Assembly: GCF_000468115.1 (NCBI RefSeq)
Contig: NZ_AVQI01000002.1
Span: 1-36,451, forward strand
Direction of reading: 5' to 3'
Length of the DNA: 36,451 bases
Source of the DNA: Treponema socranskii subsp. socranskii VPI DR56BR1116 = ATCC 35536
GTDB taxonomy: Bacteria > Spirochaetota > Spirochaetia > Treponematales > Treponemataceae
Position 1 is the stretch's first letter. Each line of letters opens with the position of its first letter. This document shows, in pieces, positions 14,205 through 21,121 of the stretch. The notes below the pieces were generated by a model, which was not told the origin of the DNA, ran no database searches, and was given only the letters and a program-made list of their open reading frames with translations. The translations under genes were made by a program, and so were the position numbers.

Positions 14205-15875
14205 ATGCTCTCTCCCCGCTATCTTGAAGGTGCCGCCGACACGCTCGTCGATATTTACTCACAACTCGAAACAGACATCTTACGCGATATGGCGCGCCGT
14301 ATTGCGAAGTTGGGTAAAGTTACCGACGCGACCGATTATCAATCGCGCATACTCGCCGAAGCTGGCGGATTAAAACAAAACATTGCAAAGATATTAAAAG
14401 GCTACGATAAAAAAATCATTAAAGCTGTGCAGGAAACGTATACCGAAGCGCTCAAAAAAAACACGGCAAACGACAACCGAATATTCAAGGCGGCGACGGG
14501 TCGAACGGTAAGCGATCAGAGCGCGCAACAGACGCTCGCGACCGTGCAAAACGCGCATAATAATTTATCGCGTCTGACACGCACAACAGCCGCGACAAGC
14601 CAACAGCAATTTGTACAACAGGCAAATCGCGTTTTTATGGAAGTACAATCGGGTGCGTTTGATTATGAGAGCGCGACAAGGCACGCTGTAAACGATATGG
14701 CCGCACGGGGAATAACAACCGTGCAGTATCAAAACGGAAAACCCGTAACGCGTACGATAGAAGCCGCCGTGCGAATGAATGTTTTAACCAGCATAAATAA
14801 TACAGCGGCGACGGTAACGATGAGCAACTGCGAGGATTTAGGTTGCGATTTAGTCGAAGTGTCGGCGCATATCGGCGCGCGAAACCGCGACGGGCCGAAC
14901 CCGTGGAGCAATCACGAGGCATGGCAAGGGAAGATATACAAGCTAAACGGAAGCACCGATAAATACCCGAACTTTTACGATACGTGCGGCTACGGGGAAG
15001 CGGATGGGATATGCGGTATAAACTGCCGACACTCGTTTTATCCGTATTTTGAGGGATCCGAAGCCCGTTACAGTGATAACGAACTCGACGACATGAAAGA
15101 CAAGGACGTCGAGTATAACGGGCAGAGAATGAGCCAATACGAAGCGGAGCAACGTCAACGCGGAATCGAGCGCAATATCCGAAAGTATAAACGCCTTGCC
15201 GAATCCGAAAAAGCGGCGAACCTTGACAACACACGTGCGCGGCAGAAAATCGGCGAATGGCAGGCACGAGCGCGAGACTTTAGCAGGCAGACGGGATTAG
15301 AGCGCGAATATACACGCGAACACATCGGCACGAGTGGCGGGAAACAGCCGATGAAAACGACACCTAAAACGGAGCTTACGCGCGCACACGCGGAGAATAT
15401 GTTTCCCGATGAAAAATGGAATGAACGGGGCAAAAATATATTTGTAGCTGAAAACAGGGAGAGCCTCGCAAAAAGAAATTCGACCGAAAAAGATAAGTTT
15501 GAAAGAGAACTTTCACAAGCAAAATTGTTACGAAATTCTGGTCATGTTGTGTATTTGCCGGCTGAAACAGGAAGCGGGAAACATTATGATTTTATTATGG
15601 ACGGAGTACCTACAGAAGCAAAGCAAGTACAAGGTAACATAAATACTTTAGGGACGCAGTTTAAACGTGCTTTAAAACAGGGACATAATATATTTATCCA
15701 GACAAAAGACAAAACCGTAAAAGATATATATTCAAAATTTATAGGTGAAACAAATACCCTTATTAAAAATAAGACCGAATTGAATGCTGATACTGAAATC
15801 TATGTGTGGATTGATAATAAAATGTATACATGGAAATTAAAAGAATTTATCGATATTGCAAAGCGTATTCCATAA
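14205..15875 (+). CDS. Minor head (MuF-type) protein with C-terminal nuclease-like toxin domain
   Basis: A 556-residue protein. Residues 1 to about 345 match the phage minor capsid protein 2 family (CGINCRHSFYPYFEG is a landmark), associated with the portal. After a charged linker, residues about 420-550 form a different domain: NSGHVVYLPAETGSG near 444-458, Asp462, Glu471 and Lys473 in D-x8-E-A-K form, then QFKRALKQGHNIFIQTK. This resembles CdiA-CT tRNA-nuclease/PD-(D/E)xK toxin domains. From about 15430 the DNA turns AT-rich, suggesting a swapped-in module. MuF proteins with variable toxin tails are a known class of temperate phage polymorphic toxins. No immunity gene lies directly downstream. 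Confidence 0.8.
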   Translation: MLSPRYLEGAADTLVDIYSQLETDILRDMARRIAKLGKVTDATDYQSRILAEAGGLKQNIAKILKGYDKKIIKAVQETYTEALKKNTANDNRIFKAATGRTVSDQSAQQTLATVQNAHNNLSRLTRTTAATSQQQFVQQANRVFMEVQSGAFDYESATRHAVNDMAARGITTVQYQNGKPVTRTIEAAVRMNVLTSINNTAATVTMSNCEDLGCDLVEVSAHIGARNRDGPNPWSNHEAWQGKIYKLNGSTDKYPNFYDTCGYGEADGICGINCRHSFYPYFEGSEARYSDNELDDMKDKDVEYNGQRMSQYEAEQRQRGIERNIRKYKRLAESEKAANLDNTRARQKIGEWQARARDFSRQTGLEREYTREHIGTSGGKQPMKTTPKTELTRAHAENMFPDEKWNERGKNIFVAENRESLAKRNSTEKDKFERELSQAKLLRNSGHVVYLPAETGSGKHYDFIMDGVPTEAKQVQGNINTLGTQFKRALKQGHNIFIQTKDKTVKDIYSKFIGETNTLIKNKTELNADTEIYVWIDNKMYTWKLKEFIDIAKRIP

Positions 15876-15904
15876 AAACAGAAACCGCCCTAGTTGGCGG
15901 CTTC
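15876..15904. terminator. Bidirectional terminator after the minor head gene
   Basis: A 9-bp stem (GAAACCGCC 15881-15889 with GGCGGCTTC 15896-15904; one A-C/G-U type position depending on strand) is flanked by AAAAAC on the left, giving a good T run for minus-strand transcripts, and by a weaker TATTT on the right for plus-strand transcripts. Confidence 0.65.
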
Positions 15905-15935
15905 TATTTAGCTGAACGTAGGTTATCCCTTGTTC
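15876..15935 (-). ncRNA. Putative 60-nt minus-strand small RNA
   Basis: A promoter (15970-15942) and an intrinsic terminator frame a transcript of about 60 nt that starts GAACAAGGG near 15935. Two hairpins are predicted: a 5' imperfect one (GAAC..AGG-GATAA-CCT..GTTC) and the terminator GAAGCCGCC/GGCGGTTTC (15904-15896 with 15889-15881, loop AACTAG) followed by TGTTTTT. There is no start codon in it. Its end meets the stop of the MuF toxin candidate on the other strand. Target unknown. Confidence 0.6.
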
Positions 15936-15941
15936 AATTAT

Positions 15942-15970
15942 AATATACGACCTTATTTATTATTTGTCAA
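15942..15970 (-). promoter_or_regulatory. Strong minus-strand promoter for the small RNA
   Basis: On the minus strand TTGACA (15970-15965), 17 bp, then TATATT (15947-15942) is near consensus. No minus-strand gene follows before the terminator at 15904-15876, so its product is a short RNA. Confidence 0.65.
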
Positions 15971-16003
15971 GCGTGAAATTTCATCAAAAATCAGAAAACA
16001 AAA

Positions 16004-16014
16004 ATGACTATATA
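16004..16014 (+). promoter_or_regulatory. Late motif copy 3 (ATGACTATATA)
   Basis: The motif, preceded by ACAAAA, starts 22 bp before the ATG at 16026 and opens the lysis cassette; GAGGGA lies between the two. Confidence 0.6.
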
Positions 16015-16025
16015 CATGAGGGATT

Positions 16026-16319
16026 ATGACGGGGACACAGATTTTTTTAGGCATTGTAGGCTTCGTCGGCTTTTCCGGCATCGTCACCGTCGTAAAGGTG
16101 ATTATCGATTATGCCAACGTACGGAGTACGCAAGTGCAGTACAGGAAAGAGCTCGACGAAATTCGGCAAGACATCAAAGACTTTCGCTTGTATCGGCTCG
16201 CGATGACGGAGACGATCGCGGAACTTACGACGTCAATAAAAATGATGAGTAATAATATCGACAAGCAGTTTGAAAAGCTCGAAAAGAAAATCGACGAAAT
16301 GAGGAAACATCGATCATGA
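16026..16319 (+). CDS. Membrane-anchored coiled-coil protein of the lysis cassette
   Basis: A 97-residue protein with one N-terminal membrane segment (about 5-28, FLGIVGFVGFSGIVTVVKVI) and a long helical, heptad-like tail (about 35-92) rich in Glu/Lys. It recalls XhlA-like hemolysin helpers or inner-membrane lysis accessory proteins, but with the membrane segment at the N-terminus. It overlaps the endolysin gene by 4 bp. Chosen start has GAGGGA; an out-of-frame ATG inside the late motif was not used. Confidence 0.7.
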   Translation: MTGTQIFLGIVGFVGFSGIVTVVKVIIDYANVRSTQVQYRKELDEIRQDIKDFRLYRLAMTETIAELTTSIKMMSNNIDKQFEKLEKKIDEMRKHRS

Positions 16320-16909
16320 ACATCACGGATATGCTTTTGACACCGAACGAGTACAGCCGCCCGAAAATCCCGATACGGCGCGTTATGGCGATCGTCATGC
16401 ACTGGACGGCAAATCCGAAAGTATCGGCGCTTAATAATCGGAATTATTTCGAGAGTAAGAAAACGGGCATGGGCGGCTACGGCTCGGCACATTACATTAT
16501 CGGGCTTGAGGGCGAGATTATCCGGTGCATACCCGAAAACGAAATCGCGTACCATTGCGGCTCGAATAAACTCGATCCCGTAAGCGGAAGAACGTACACC
16601 GACGAAGCACGAAAGCGTTTCGGACATTATGCGCTCCGTCCGGCCGTTACCTCGCCGAACTACGTAACGCTCGGCATCGAATTATGCCCAATAGACGAAG
16701 CGGGGCATTTTACCGACGCAACGATCGTTTCAGCAATCGAACTGTGCGGGGTATTAATAAAACGGTACAAACTCACGACGAACGACATCACGACGCATCA
16801 CAATATTGTCGGCTGGAAAAACTGCCCGAAGCTCTGGACGGATCATCCCGATTTATTTGAAGCGTTTAAGGCGAGCGTCGCTGACTATATAGCAAGGGGG
16901 AATGTATGA
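16316..16909 (+). CDS. Endolysin: N-acetylmuramoyl-L-alanine amidase (Amidase_2)
   Basis: A 197-residue zinc amidase that cuts the bond between muramic acid and the peptide stem for host lysis. Likely zinc ligands are His29 (IVMHWTA), His162 and Cys170 in THHNIVGWKNCPK; the His-to-Cys spacing of 8 equals that of T7 lysozyme (H122/C130). Other family landmarks are SAHYIIGLEGEI and TLGIELCP. No signal peptide is present, so release depends on the holins nearby. The last codons contain a near-copy of the late motif. Confidence 0.95.
   Translation: MNITDMLLTPNEYSRPKIPIRRVMAIVMHWTANPKVSALNNRNYFESKKTGMGGYGSAHYIIGLEGEIIRCIPENEIAYHCGSNKLDPVSGRTYTDEARKRFGHYALRPAVTSPNYVTLGIELCPIDEAGHFTDATIVSAIELCGVLIKRYKLTTNDITTHHNIVGWKNCPKLWTDHPDLFEAFKASVADYIARGNV
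16882..16891 (+). promoter_or_regulatory. Late motif near-copy (TGACTATATA) inside the endolysin end
   Basis: TGACTATATA lies within the last codons of the endolysin, 24 bp before the next ATG at 16906, with AAGGGGG between them. The first base of the 11-mer is C instead of A. Position relative to the start codon fits the other copies, but it could be chance coding sequence. Confidence 0.4.
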
Positions 16910-17112
16910 CAACACCGGCGGAAACGAAACCGAATAAATTAAAATCGGTGAAATTCTGGGTGACGATTTGGGCTGTAGGTATGGTGAGTTACATCGTTAT
17001 CGGAAACCGAACGGAGTTTACGCTTATTGCGCAATGGCTCTGCGCTGTGCCGCTTGCGTATCTCGGCGTAAACGTATGGCAAAAGAAAATATATGAGGAT
17101 AGCGCAAAATGA
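16906..17112 (+). CDS. Holin-like two-helix membrane protein
   Basis: A 68-residue protein with two predicted membrane helices (about 16-34 and 42-60) and charged ends, the layout of small class II holins that permeabilise the inner membrane. It lies between the endolysin and spanin genes. GGGGG precedes the ATG, which overlaps the endolysin stop. Exact family not recognised; a second membrane protein at 17568 is an alternative holin. Confidence 0.65.
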   Translation: MTTPAETKPNKLKSVKFWVTIWAVGMVSYIVIGNRTEFTLIAQWLCAVPLAYLGVNVWQKKIYEDSAK

Positions 17113-17372
17113 CAGGAACGATTATCAGCACTGCAATCTCCGTTGTTATGGCGGTTTTTGCAGCGGGCGCATTTTACATTGCGCATATCGAACGGCGAGC
17201 GCGGAGAAAGGTAAATCGAGAGTACATGGAGATGGTAGAACATGAGAGGCAAATGGCAGGAAGCGTTACAGACGCAAACGCGAAAAAAGAGGAATTGCAA
17301 AGCGGCGATAATAGCGCTGATTTTGACGCCGGCATTGACGTGTTGCACGAGTACGCAGAAAAGAAGCGGTAG
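17109..17372 (+). CDS. Inner-membrane spanin (Rz-like), probable
   Basis: An 87-residue protein with an N-terminal membrane anchor (about 4-25) followed by a periplasmic, helical, charged region (ERRARRKVNREYMEMVEHER ... GIDVLHEYAEKKR). That topology is that of i-spanins, which bridge the envelope to an outer-membrane lipoprotein and fuse the membranes at lysis. A lipoprotein gene in another frame begins inside it at 17242, the classic Rz/Rz1 arrangement. Sequence identity to known Rz is not evident, so the call rests on topology and context. Confidence 0.7.
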   Translation: MTGTIISTAISVVMAVFAAGAFYIAHIERRARRKVNREYMEMVEHERQMAGSVTDANAKKEELQSGDNSADFDAGIDVLHEYAEKKR

Positions 17373-17547
17373 CGTCCCGTATGTTGTCGTACCCGACCCG
17401 ATACAAAAGGACGGGACAAGCGCGGTTATTTTAGACGCGGAGACGGATACGGTGTCAATGCCGATGTGGTACTGGCGGAAAATCGTAAATTATATCATCG
17501 ACACGCAGGCGGCGCTAAAAATCGCCGGAGCGGAAAAACAAAAATGA
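17242..17547 (+). CDS. Outer-membrane spanin lipoprotein (Rz1-like), overlapping frame
   Basis: A 101-residue lipoprotein in a different frame from the i-spanin, overlapping it by about 130 bp. A basic N-terminus (MRGKWQEALQTQTRKKRNCK) leads to a hydrophobic core (AAIIALILTPAL) and adjacent cysteines at 34-35; the atypical lipobox (PALTCC) would be acceptable in hosts with loose lipobox rules. The mature part contains PDPIQKDG and an aromatic WYWRKIV stretch. It would anchor in the outer membrane and pair with the i-spanin. Its TGA stop falls inside the next late motif. Confidence 0.7.
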   Translation: MRGKWQEALQTQTRKKRNCKAAIIALILTPALTCCTSTQKRSGSVPYVVVPDPIQKDGTSAVILDAETDTVSMPMWYWRKIVNYIIDTQAALKIAGAEKQK

Positions 17548-17554
17548 CTATATA
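17544..17554 (+). promoter_or_regulatory. Late motif copy 4 (ATGACTATATA)
   Basis: The motif is preceded by ACAAAA and starts 24 bp before the ATG at 17568, with GAGG in between. It also contains the stop of the o-spanin gene. The ATG of the motif happens to be in frame with the downstream gene. Confidence 0.6.
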
Positions 17555-17567
17555 TGTAGAGGTAATC

Positions 17568-17918
17568 ATGAAAAATAAAATTATTGGAGTTGGGGGAATG
17601 TTGCTTTTTGCGGCGGCAATCGTAACCGCGAAATTTGTCAGTGTTCCGATTGCTACCGTGATCGAAATCGCTCTTGCGGCATTCGGTCTTACTGCGGTGA
17701 TTATATCGGCGGTAAGAACAGCGAAAGGGAAAAACAAATTTTCGTGGAAAACGGTTGTCGTTATCGCGCTTGCGGTAATCAGCGGGGTTTTGTGTTGTAT
17801 CGGCGGATTGTCGCAAAATATTTTTGAAACGGTTTCGAGCGCGATACTCGCAACACTGACGGTAATTTTCGGTATTTTATTTGATAAAAAACCGAATGTA
17901 GCAAACAGTAAAACTTAA
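17568..17918 (+). CDS. Multi-pass membrane protein, possible holin or antiholin
   Basis: A 116-residue hydrophobic protein with about four membrane helices (5-24, 26-46, 62-80, 85-105) separated by a basic loop (RTAKGKNKFSWK). It closes the lysis cassette and has its own late motif, so it may be a second holin or antiholin. The ATG at 17568 follows GAGGTAATC; an in-frame start at 17544 would add 8 residues. Confidence 0.65.
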   Translation: MKNKIIGVGGMLLFAAAIVTAKFVSVPIATVIEIALAAFGLTAVIISAVRTAKGKNKFSWKTVVVIALAVISGVLCCIGGLSQNIFETVSSAILATLTVIFGILFDKKPNVANSKT

Positions 17919-17940
17919 CGCGGCGGCAACGTTGTGTCGG

Positions 17941-17980
17941 CGGTCGTGCGCACTTGCACCCGTGCGGCCGTCGTTTTTTT
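17941..17980 (+). terminator. Intrinsic terminator ending the lysis cassette
   Basis: CGGTCGTGCG (17941-17950) pairs with CGTGCGGCCG (17961-17970), 10 bp including three wobbles, with a 10-nt loop, followed by TCGTTTTTTT. The capsid cluster begins after it with a new late motif. Confidence 0.7.
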
Positions 17981-17990
17981 GAAAATTAAA

Positions 17991-18001
17991 ATGACTATAT
18001 A
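17991..18001 (+). promoter_or_regulatory. Late motif copy 5 (ATGACTATATA) for the capsid cluster
   Basis: The motif follows AAATTAAA just after the terminator at 17941-17980. Unlike the other copies it lies 88 bp before the next gene. The leader in between holds a hairpin CGGCG-GGCAA-CGCCG (18040-18054) that might stabilise the capsid mRNA. Confidence 0.6.
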
Positions 18002-18078
18002 AATGCGGAGCGCGACGCGTAAAACGGGCGCTACTCTATCGGCGGGCAACGCCGTTAAATATGCGTAAAGGGGAATAT

Positions 18079-18621
18079 ATGAAACGGGAATTTTTGGAAG
18101 GCTTAAAACTTGAGGCGGACGTGATTGATAAAATCATGGCGGAAAACGGCAAGGACGTAAACCGCGAAAAAGCGAAGTTTGCGGACTATGACGAGTTGAA
18201 AGCGCAGCTCGAAGCGGCGAACAAGACGCTTGACGGTTTTAAGGATTACACGGCGGTAAAAGCGGACGTCGAAAAATACAAGGCGGAAAGCGAGCGCATC
18301 AAAAAAGAGGCGGACGATAAAATCGCCGCACTTGAGCGAAGCTCGAAAGTCAAGGATTTTTTGAGCGGGAAAAAGTTTGTAAACGATCTGACGCGCGAAG
18401 CGCTCGCATCGGAGTTGTCGAAACAGCTTGAAAGCGATGTCGCGAAAGGAAAGTCGCTCGACGAACTTTTTGAGGCGTTGACGAAAGACAAAGAAAATAT
18501 CTTCGCCGACGATAAAAAGCCTACGCCGCCGGTGGTCGCCCCTATGGGCGGCACGCCGAACGGCAAAGACGACGGCAGAGCGGCGGCACGTGCTGTCATG
18601 GGTTTACCGCCCGAAAAGTAA
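18079..18621 (+). CDS. Phage scaffold protein (minor structural GP20-like)
   Basis: A 180-residue helical protein matching the GP20 scaffold family: MKREFLEGLKLEADVIDKIM, DYDELKAQLEAANKTLDGFK, central coiled coil, then a Pro-rich and Gly-rich linker and a basic/hydrophobic C-terminus (AAARAVMGLPPEK) of the kind that contacts the coat protein. It would guide capsid assembly and leave or be degraded. It lies directly before the coat gene. The ATG at 18079 has AAAGGGG upstream; ATG 18061 has none. Confidence 0.88.
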   Translation: MKREFLEGLKLEADVIDKIMAENGKDVNREKAKFADYDELKAQLEAANKTLDGFKDYTAVKADVEKYKAESERIKKEADDKIAALERSSKVKDFLSGKKFVNDLTREALASELSKQLESDVAKGKSLDELFEALTKDKENIFADDKKPTPPVVAPMGGTPNGKDDGRAAARAVMGLPPEK

Positions 18622-18653
18622 TGCGCATATAACGCGCAAGGGAGATTTTTTAT

Positions 18654-19529
18654 ATGGCAAGGGCAAATACTATCGCTATTTTTAAGAAGAATATCGACCT
18701 TATCGATGAGGTGTATAAGGTCGAATCGAAGAGCGCGGTTTTGGAATCGAATGCGGCGCTTGTGAAAAACGGTGAGAACGCGGGAGAGTTTATCATTCCG
18801 AAAATCGACATGGACGGGCTCGGTGATTATTCGCGGAGCGACGGTTACAAAACCGGCAAGGTTGATTTGACGAATGAAACCGTAAAATGCGACTTCGATC
18901 GCGGCCGCGAGTTTACCGTTGACGCAATGGACAACGAGGAAACGGCAGGCGTCGCATTCGGTCGCCTTGCAAGCGAGTTTATGCGCACAAAGGTTGTGCC
19001 GGAGCTTGACGCGTTTCGTTTTGCAAAATACGCAGGAAAGGCCAGAAAGAAAGTCGCCGCAGCGCTTGCGGACGGTGGAGCTGTCATGGCGGCAATCGGA
19101 GCGGCTATCACGTATATGGACGACGCGGAAGTGCCGGAAGAAGGACGCTATTTGTTTATCACCCCCGCGCACCTGAACGCGATAAAGTCGCTCGACACGA
19201 CAAAGAGCCGTGAACTGCTTGCAACGCTCGAAGGACGTATCGTGAAAATTCCGCAGGCACGTTTTTACTCGGCGATCGACCAACTCGACGGCGCGACAAG
19301 CGGCGAGGAAGCGGGCGGCTACAAAAAGAACACGACCGCGAAAGATTTGAACTTTATGATGGTTCATAAATCCGCGCTTATCCAGTTTTCGAAGCACACG
19401 GTAACGAAGATTTTTACGCCGGAAGAAAATCAAAAGTCCGACGGCTGGCTGTTCCACTACCGTTCATACGGCATCGCCGAAGTGCTTGAAAACAAGGTAA
19501 ACGGAATTTACGTACATACGGCCGCGTAA
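18654..19529 (+). CDS. Major capsid protein
   Basis: A 291-residue coat protein of HK97-like fold, by pattern: an N-terminal helix (NIDLIDEVYKVESKSAVLES), a spine region, GREFTVDAMDNEETAG, and C-terminal HKSALIQFSKHTVTKIFTPE. It follows the scaffold gene with a good ribosome binding site (GGGAG). A strong hairpin directly after the stop (19535-19556) fits high expression of the coat gene alone. Its GC content matches the neighbouring structural genes. Confidence 0.9.
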   Translation: MARANTIAIFKKNIDLIDEVYKVESKSAVLESNAALVKNGENAGEFIIPKIDMDGLGDYSRSDGYKTGKVDLTNETVKCDFDRGREFTVDAMDNEETAGVAFGRLASEFMRTKVVPELDAFRFAKYAGKARKKVAAALADGGAVMAAIGAAITYMDDAEVPEEGRYLFITPAHLNAIKSLDTTKSRELLATLEGRIVKIPQARFYSAIDQLDGATSGEEAGGYKKNTTAKDLNFMMVHKSALIQFSKHTVTKIFTPEENQKSDGWLFHYRSYGIAEVLENKVNGIYVHTAA

Positions 19530-19534
19530 ACAAC

Positions 19535-19560
19535 GCAGGGCGCGAAAACGCCCTGCATTT
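19535..19560 (+). terminator. Hairpin after the major capsid gene
   Basis: A perfect 8-bp stem, GCAGGGCG (19535-19542) with CGCCCTGC (19549-19556), loop CGAAAA, is followed by ATTT. The short T run suggests partial termination or 3' end protection, which would let coat mRNA exceed that of downstream connector genes. Confidence 0.6.
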
Positions 19561-19571
19561 AGGGGGAAAAT

Positions 19572-19676
19572 ATGAGGACAATCGGGATTATCGAAGATGT
19601 AAACGCAAAACCGAAAGACGGTGAGAAGAAGCCCAAAAGCGGCGACGCAAAACCGAAAGACGGTGAGAAAGAGTAA
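19572..19676 (+). CDS. 34-residue repeat-containing small protein
   Basis: A short gene with a strong ribosome binding site (AGGGGG, 5 nt before ATG) encoding MRTIGIIEDV then a Lys/Asp/Gly-rich tail with the unit AKPKDGEK repeated. A 25-bp direct repeat (19603-19627 and 19645-19669) encodes the repeats. Placed between the coat gene and the connectors, it may be a minor head or decoration peptide. Function unknown. Confidence 0.55.
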   Translation: MRTIGIIEDVNAKPKDGEKKPKSGDAKPKDGEKE

Positions 19677-19688
19677 AAGGGGCGCGTC

Positions 19689-20066
19689 GTGTTTGAGAAC
19701 GTCACTTATACCTTTTATTCCGATACGCTCGGGCGATCCGACATGCCGACGGAAGCCGATTTTAATAAATATAAGCTCGAAAACTTGTTATTTGTTAAGC
19801 GGCTTTTAGGCGACGGTCTTATCGTCGAGCGCGAAGAGCGCGGGATTGACAGCGCCGTCTGTATGATGATTGAGGTCGATTACAAGGCGGCGCAAATTGC
19901 AACGGGCGAAGCGCTCCCTGCATCGTCGGAAAGTATCGGAAGTTTCAGCCATAGCGAAAACACGAAGGCATACGATACGCAAGTTGAATTAAACGCGAAA
20001 AGCGTTGAACAGCAAAAGTATCGCGTGCTTTCTCTGTTTTGCGATGTAACGGCAGGGCGAGCATGA
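19689..20066 (+). CDS. Head-tail connector-like protein
   Basis: A 125-residue protein following the coat gene, in the position of head completion/adaptor proteins (gp15/gp16-class in SPP1). It starts with GTG after AAGGGGCG. Recognisable parts are FYSDTLGRSDMPTEADFNKY and a C-terminal VLSLFCDVTAGRA. No sharp family match; function assigned by position. Stop overlaps the next start as ATGA. Confidence 0.6.
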   Translation: MFENVTYTFYSDTLGRSDMPTEADFNKYKLENLLFVKRLLGDGLIVEREERGIDSAVCMMIEVDYKAAQIATGEALPASSESIGSFSHSENTKAYDTQVELNAKSVEQQKYRVLSLFCDVTAGRA

Positions 20067-20392
20067 GTAAACCTATCCCGTTAAAATTGCTCGTTCACAC
20101 GGTAACGGTGCGGCGAAATCTGGGTATTGACGAGGACAGAAATGTCATCTGGTCTGAACCCGAGACAGTCGCCCCCGTGCGGTGCGAGCCGGTAAAAGCG
20201 GAAGTGCTTGCGGGAAACGGTGTGCAGCGCGACGATAAACTCACGTTGTTCGTCGATTGTACGCACTCGGCGTTCGTCCCCGAAAAAGGTATGCAGGTTG
20301 AATTTCTCGGCACGGCCTACACCGTGCGCGAGGCGACGCCCTATTTTGCGGACACGGCGAACGTACATCATTATGAGGCAGCACTCGTATGA
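20063..20392 (+). CDS. Minor capsid protein 1-like (head completion)
   Basis: A 109-residue beta-rich protein resembling the phage minor capsid protein 1 family (KLLVHTVTVRRNLG, VAPVRCEPVKAEVLAGNG, GMQVEFLGTAYTVREATPYF). It probably forms part of the head-tail interface. The start at 20063 is coupled to the previous stop (ATGA); a longer frame from 20039 would lack a binding site. Confidence 0.72.
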   Translation: MSKPIPLKLLVHTVTVRRNLGIDEDRNVIWSEPETVAPVRCEPVKAEVLAGNGVQRDDKLTLFVDCTHSAFVPEKGMQVEFLGTAYTVREATPYFADTANVHHYEAALV

Positions 20393-20757
20393 GTAAAAAG
20401 GTGTTTGAACTTGCGGCAAAGCTCGATTTTGACACGGCGAAAATCATGCAAAAAATTAACAAAAACGCATCCGCCGCACAAAAACGACTTGACGCCGCAG
20501 TGCTTGCCGACAGTAACAAATATTGCCCTATGCAGACGGGAACGCTCCAAAAAAGCGCGATTATTGCTACCGTCATCGGAAGCGGCCGAATATCGTGGGT
20601 TACGCCTTACGCACGTAAGCAATACTACGAATATCCCTCAAAACGACACAACCGCAACCCGAACGCAACGGGCAAATGGTTTGAAACGGCAAAAGCACGG
20701 AGAATGAAAGAATGGGAGCGTATCGCAAATGAAGGGTATCGCGAAGCTGGTAAATAG
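20389..20757 (+). CDS. Minor capsid protein 2-like / tail completion protein
   Basis: A 122-residue protein matching the minor capsid protein 2 / HK97 gp10-like family (LAADSNKYCPMQTGTL-type region: VLADSNKYCPMQTGTLQKSA, then PYARKQYYEYPS and GKWFETAKARRMKEWER). Such proteins close the head-to-tail joint. It overlaps both neighbours, as usual in this operon. Confidence 0.8.
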   Translation: MSKKVFELAAKLDFDTAKIMQKINKNASAAQKRLDAAVLADSNKYCPMQTGTLQKSAIIATVIGSGRISWVTPYARKQYYEYPSKRHNRNPNATGKWFETAKARRMKEWERIANEGYREAGK

Positions 20758-21118
20758 CTATCTGAAAAAGAAACTCGACTTAACGATTTACAACGATGTA
20801 TTTGCGGACGATAAGGCGGGAGCGACGGACATCATCTGCCGCTACGATCCGAGCGAAGCTGCCGAACGGCGGTTTATCGACGGGACGCGGCGCGTTGAAG
20901 AACAGCTCTCGTTTTATTGCCGAAGTCCGGACGCGACACAAGCGCGCGATACGCTCGATGATATTATTAAAACGCTTGACAATCATCATATTTTGCAAAT
21001 TGACGACGACAGGCTGATTTGCCAGTGCGAAGCGGTAACGTTGCCGCAATTTGTGGATATGAGCGACAGCGGAAAAACGACGTACACGTGTACGGTAAAA
21101 ATTATTTACAGGGAGTAA
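20729..21118 (+). CDS. Minor capsid protein 3-like / tail terminator
   Basis: A 129-residue protein of the minor capsid protein 3 / tail terminator class: MKGIAKLVNSYLKKKLDLTI at the start, RRVEEQLSFYCRSPDATQAR in the middle and FVDMSDSGKTTYTCTVKIIY at the end. It would cap the tail tube and set its end. It overlaps the preceding gene by 29 bp and is followed by the tube protein. Confidence 0.75.
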   Translation: MKGIAKLVNSYLKKKLDLTIYNDVFADDKAGATDIICRYDPSEAAERRFIDGTRRVEEQLSFYCRSPDATQARDTLDDIIKTLDNHHILQIDDDRLICQCEAVTLPQFVDMSDSGKTTYTCTVKIIYRE

Positions 21119-21121
21119 AAT

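Noticed and set aside
16004-16252. Frame starting at the ATG of the late motif (MTIYMRDYD...)
   Set aside because: Overlaps the start of the well-supported coiled-coil gene in another frame and becomes Arg-rich. At other sites the motif ATG runs into a stop after three to seven codons, so it is not a general start codon.
18246-19457. 403-codon open frame on the minus strand across scaffold and major capsid genes
   Set aside because: Lies antisense to two well-supported genes, has Cys/Arg/Phe-rich composition typical of a shadow frame, and no ribosome binding site.
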